Of a DNA stretch of 8,491 nt, positions 6,165 to 8,491 are shown piece after piece (within the stretch, counting starts at the first letter, position 1; each line of letters opens with the position of its first letter). The position numbers and the translations under genes are program-made. The stretch spans positions 1 to 8,491 of the forward strand of contig QIJI01000146.1 in the NCBI GenBank assembly GCA_003231795.1. The letters run 5' to 3'. The DNA comes from Gammaproteobacteria bacterium (GTDB taxonomy: Bacteria > Pseudomonadota > Gammaproteobacteria > GCA-001735895). The notes beneath the pieces are model-generated. The model ran no database searches, was not told the DNA's origin, and saw nothing but the letters and a program-made list of their open reading frames with translations.

Positions 6165-7334
6165 ATGAGACATGAAAACGCGCAAAGTATATCGGTAGAC
6201 GCCGTCTTGCAACCGATTGAAAAAGCGAGCGGATTGCCCAATCAGGCATACACCAGTGACGAATTTCTGATGCATGAACGCGATCAGGTCCTCGGTAAAA
6301 GCTGGGCAGGTTTGTGGTTTGCCAGTGACTTGCCCAGGAAAGGTTACGTAAAACCGGTAAGCTTCATGGGCCTGCCCCTGGTGATCCTGCGCAACAAGCA
6401 GGACCAAATCAAAGTCTTCCATAATGTCTGCAGCCATCGAGGCATGATCCTGGTACACGACGAAATGGAAGTTCAGGGCGCATTGCGCTGTAAATATCAT
6501 TCCTGGTCATACAATCTCGATGGCGATCTTAAAGGCACGCCACATCTCGGTGGTATCGGTCAGCAAAAGACCGAAGGTTTCCATCATTGTGAACATGGCT
6601 TGAAATCGGTTCGCTCAGTCGTCTGGATGGATGTCATTTTTATCAACCTGTCAGGCGACGCGCCGGATTTCGATGAGCACGTCAAACCTCTAACACAAAA
6701 ATGGCAGCCCTTCCTCGGAGATCATGGTCTTGATCGGATGCGTCCTGCGGCCAACGGCAAGGGAATGGAAATCGAGATCAAGTCGAACTGGAAACTGGCG
6801 GTCGAGAACTATTGTGAGAGTTATCACCTGCCGTGGATTCACCCCGGACTGAATACCTATTCGAAACTGGAGGATCATTATCACATCATGTACGGCGATG
6901 ATTTCGGCGGTCAGGGCAGCCTTGCCTATCGTCTGTTTGATCAGGGTGGTACAGCACTTCCGAAGTTCCCTGAATGGCCCCCGGAAAAACTGGAACAGGC
7001 TGAATACGTTTCCTTTTATCCCAACGTACTACTTGGCATACAGGCCGATCACGTCTTTACGCTGATTATCGAGCCGCTAGCCTGCGACCGATCGATCGAA
7101 CATTTGCGGCTTTACTATGTCGGCGATGAAGCGCTATCCGATTCGCATGCAGCCAGTCGTAACGCAATTCTTGAATCCTGGCGGGTGGTGTTCAGTGAGG
7201 ATATCGACGCGGTAGAAGGCATGCAGCGTGGGCGCCAGTCACCCGGTTACAACGGTGGCGTGTTTTCACCCTTTATGGACAACCCGACGCACCATTTCCA
7301 CCAGTGGGTCGCGCGAAAATTACAGGCTGCCTGA
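6165..7334 (+). CDS. Rieske non-heme iron oxygenase, alpha subunit
   Basis: A 389-residue oxygenase subunit that would use O2 and electrons from a separate reductase to hydroxylate or demethylate a small molecule. The Rieske [2Fe-2S] motif is C89-x-H91-x17-C109-x2-H112; the final part reads CKYHSW, with Ser where Gly is usual. The catalytic domain has the mononuclear iron ligands H221 and H226 in ENYCESYHLPWIHPGL, and probably D346 in SEDIDAVEGMQ. E218, three residues before H221, occupies the position bridging Rieske cluster and iron; naphthalene dioxygenase has Asp there, while carnitine oxygenase CntA has Glu. This leans toward quaternary-amine-type oxygenases, but the substrate is not determined. 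No beta subunit, ferredoxin or reductase gene is adjacent. It is divergent from a LysR regulator, so probably inducible. TTG 6081 would add 28 residues unlike the family and is rejected. Confidence 0.9.
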   Translation: MRHENAQSISVDAVLQPIEKASGLPNQAYTSDEFLMHERDQVLGKSWAGLWFASDLPRKGYVKPVSFMGLPLVILRNKQDQIKVFHNVCSHRGMILVHDEMEVQGALRCKYHSWSYNLDGDLKGTPHLGGIGQQKTEGFHHCEHGLKSVRSVVWMDVIFINLSGDAPDFDEHVKPLTQKWQPFLGDHGLDRMRPAANGKGMEIEIKSNWKLAVENYCESYHLPWIHPGLNTYSKLEDHYHIMYGDDFGGQGSLAYRLFDQGGTALPKFPEWPPEKLEQAEYVSFYPNVLLGIQADHVFTLIIEPLACDRSIEHLRLYYVGDEALSDSHAASRNAILESWRVVFSEDIDAVEGMQRGRQSPGYNGGVFSPFMDNPTHHFHQWVARKLQAA

Positions 7335-7359
7335 ACTAATCAGCTTCAAATAGATCCAT

Positions 7360-7429
7360 GTCATCCCCGCGAAGGTGGGGATCTTTCAATAGTGGCGCGT
7401 TATAAGATTCCCGCCTGCGCGGGAATGAC
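7360..7429. repeat. REP/dRS3-like palindrome doublet
   Basis: Two related 24-base units in opposite orientation, at 7360-7383 and 7406-7429, 22 bases apart. Each is also a hairpin: ATCCCC-N8-GGGGAT at 7363-7382, and ATTCCCGC-CTGC-GCGGGAAT at 7407-7426 with a perfect 8-base stem. The right unit fits the ATTCCC-N8-GGGAAT pattern of the dRS3/REP-like repeats widespread in Proteobacteria. Standing in the gap between two convergent genes, it may also end transcription from both sides, though no U-tract follows. Confidence 0.75.
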
Positions 7430-7477
7430 GAGTTGCAATACAGTAGTGATAAATGGGTAATTCTGAAAAACGTCTGA

Positions 7478-8191
7478 TTAAGGATTAACCAACGCCAGGC
7501 TAATGCGTTTGTTTTGTTTGCCCTTGCTCTTCAGGCTGGTCACCTGTAACTCGCCAATTTCGGAGGTGTTTCGAACATGGGTACCGCCACAGGGCTGATA
7601 ATCGGTATTTTCGATCGATATAGTGCGTACGCTGCCGACTCCCCGCGGAGGTTGTACCGACATTGTCCGAACCAGCTCGGGATTTTGATCAAGCTCTTCA
7701 TCGCTGATCGTACTTATAGTGATCGGAATCGCCTGCGCAACCAGCGCATTCAAATCAACAGTTAACTGCTCCTTGTCAACAACTTGCCCCTGCAAATCAA
7801 AATCAAGTCGGCTGGAAGTCTCCCCGACGGAACCGCCGGTTGCCTGTGCGGTTATCAACGAGCACACCAGATGCATGCTGGTATGCATGCGCATCAGGCG
7901 ATGACGGCGCTGCCAGTCGATTGTCATATCGACCTGATCCCCGACCTGGATCGCAGTCAGATCATCCTGCTCAAGAAAATGTAAAATGCCCGCGCGGTCT
8001 TCGGCAAACCGCGTATCGACAACCGTGTATTTCTGACCATTGATGTCTAGCTGGCCGCTATCACCCGGCTGCCCCCCTCCCAGCGGGTAAAAAATAGTTG
8101 CCGCAAGCATCACCGCATTATCCTGCACAGCGACAACTTCACTACGATGTGTTTTCTGATAGCTGTCTTGATAAAATACTTTTTCTGTCAT
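7478..8191 (-). CDS. alaX: AlaX-type alanyl-tRNA editing hydrolase
   Basis: A 237-residue stand-alone relative of the alanyl-tRNA synthetase editing domain. It hydrolyses tRNA-Ala mischarged with serine or glycine, protecting translation. The N-terminal barrel carries the loop FYPLGGGQPGDSG (34-46). The zinc and active site has H103-T-S-M-H107 (HxxxH) and C201-G-G-T-H205 (CxxxH) within DYQPCGGTHVRNTSEIG, all four ligands present. The C-terminus (QVTSLKSKGKQNKRISLAL) is the usual end of the fold. The length suits the shorter AlaX classes, with no synthetase catalytic domain or C-Ala region. GAGG on the minus strand (plus positions 8199-8202), 7 bases before the ATG, supports the start. It appears to be a single-gene unit, convergent with the oxygenase and divergent from dinB. 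Confidence 0.93.
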   Translation of the reverse strand: MTEKVFYQDSYQKTHRSEVVAVQDNAVMLAATIFYPLGGGQPGDSGQLDINGQKYTVVDTRFAEDRAGILHFLEQDDLTAIQVGDQVDMTIDWQRRHRLMRMHTSMHLVCSLITAQATGGSVGETSSRLDFDLQGQVVDKEQLTVDLNALVAQAIPITISTISDEELDQNPELVRTMSVQPPRGVGSVRTISIENTDYQPCGGTHVRNTSEIGELQVTSLKSKGKQNKRISLALVNP

Positions 8192-8198
8192 CGTAAAG

Positions 8199-8202
8199 CC
8201 TC
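8199..8202 (-). promoter_or_regulatory. alaX ribosome binding site
   Basis: GAGG on the minus strand, 7 bases before the alaX ATG (8191), supports that start. Confidence 0.6.
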
Positions 8203-8233
8203 GCCTGTGAGCGATGATTTTTACTCAAACTCG

Positions 8234-8396
8234 AGGAGTCTGTCAAACTTAGGATAATCTACTGCGGTAAAGGCATTTTGGCCAGATTTGCCTATCCAAT
8301 TCGTTAAATATGAGTAACTATTCGCCTCATTGGATAGAAAAATCTGACTCAAAATGCCTGTCCCTCGCTACGATTACCTAAGTCCGACAGACTCCT
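8234..8396. repeat. Long imperfect inverted repeat, MITE-like
   Basis: Two arms of 67 and 68 bases (8234-8300 and 8329-8396) surround a 28-base loop. Shared blocks between the left arm and the reverse complement of the right arm include AGGAGTCTGTC at the outer ends (11 bases), ACTTAGG, TAATC, AGGCATTTTG, CAGATTT and CTATCCAAT next to the loop. The element contains no gene. This shape fits a miniature inverted-repeat element made from the ends of an insertion sequence whose transposase has been lost. I see no clear target-site duplication flanking it. It separates the divergent alaX and dinB genes and would form a very long hairpin. The transposon family is not identified. Confidence 0.7.
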
Positions 8397-8419
8397 AACC
8401 TGAAGCAAGCCACCATTTC

Positions 8420-8491
8420 GTGAATTCAAATAACAGCGCCATCAGAAAAATTATCCATATTGATGCGGATTGCTTTTACGCCGCGGTCGAG
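8420..8491 (+). CDS. dinB: DNA polymerase IV (DinB), 5' end only
   Basis: The last 24 codons of the window encode an N-terminus ending in IRKIIHIDADCFYAAVE, the highly conserved start of Y-family DNA polymerase IV. The Asp residues in HIDADCFYAA include the first catalytic metal ligand, and FYAAVE holds the steric-gate region. Pol IV performs error-prone translesion synthesis. The frame has no ATG; GTG 8420 is the only normal start after the in-frame TAA at 8396-8398, giving 8 residues before the usual family start at RKIIH. No strong ribosome binding site and no obvious LexA box are seen. The gene starts 23 bases after the long inverted repeat and continues past the window end. Family identity is strong despite the short fragment; the exact start is uncertain. 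Confidence 0.85.
   Translation, partial: MNSNNSAIRKIIHIDADCFYAAVE

Noticed and set aside
7577..8043. Several short plus-strand frames opposite alaX
   Set aside because: They are reverse-strand shadows of the complete AlaX protein, which keeps all four zinc ligands.
8234..8396. CRISPR array or tRNA-like structure in the repeat before dinB
   Set aside because: There are only two arms, in inverted orientation, with no regular spacers and no cloverleaf.

Overview
The window looks like chromosomal DNA from a free-living, polarly flagellated gammaproteobacterium, probably marine. The reasons are a sodium-type PomA/PomB stator with strong Vibrio-like landmarks, a sigma-28 type promoter, GcvA-like LysR and AlaX-type proteins of gammaproteobacterial character, and roughly balanced base composition. 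No rRNA, tRNA, CRISPR array, phage gene or transposase gene was found, and I cannot name the genus.

Layout. (1) 35-622 is a TetR-type repressor. (2) 779-1288 is an uncharacterised small protein with an HExxH zinc-protease-like motif. (3) 1329-5133 is a compact four-gene operon, pomA-pomB-PilZ protein-HDOD/GAF protein, with gaps of only 9, 5 and 3 bases. It is preceded by a good match to a FliA (sigma-28) promoter. (4) 5093-6031 (minus) is a GcvA-like LysR regulator whose 3' end overlaps the HDOD gene tail to tail. It is divergent from (5) 6165-7334, a Rieske non-heme iron oxygenase alpha subunit. Their shared intergenic region carries two perfect inverted repeats that look like operators. (6) 7360-7429 is a REP/dRS3-like palindrome doublet in the convergent gap before (7) alaX (7478-8191, minus), an alanyl-tRNA editing hydrolase. 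(8) 8234-8396 is a long imperfect inverted repeat, MITE-like, with no coding capacity. (9) 8420-8491 is the first 24 codons of dinB (DNA polymerase IV), cut by the window end.

How they work together. The most coherent unit is the stator operon. PomA and PomB form the Na+-driven torque unit, and the two genes behind them encode a candidate c-di-GMP receptor with a large helical insertion inside its PilZ domain and an HDOD protein with a C-terminal GAF-like domain. This suggests that stator production is tied to second-messenger control of swimming; the coupling is inference from gene order. The second unit is the LysR/Rieske pair, a probable substrate-induced catabolic step. The oxygenase has glutamate at the position bridging the Rieske cluster and the mononuclear iron, as in carnitine-type oxygenases, but no reductase lies nearby.

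Start corrections made here: pomA starts at GTG 1433 (not 1373), pomB at ATG 2198 (not TTG 2195), and the oxygenase at ATG 6165 (not TTG 6081).
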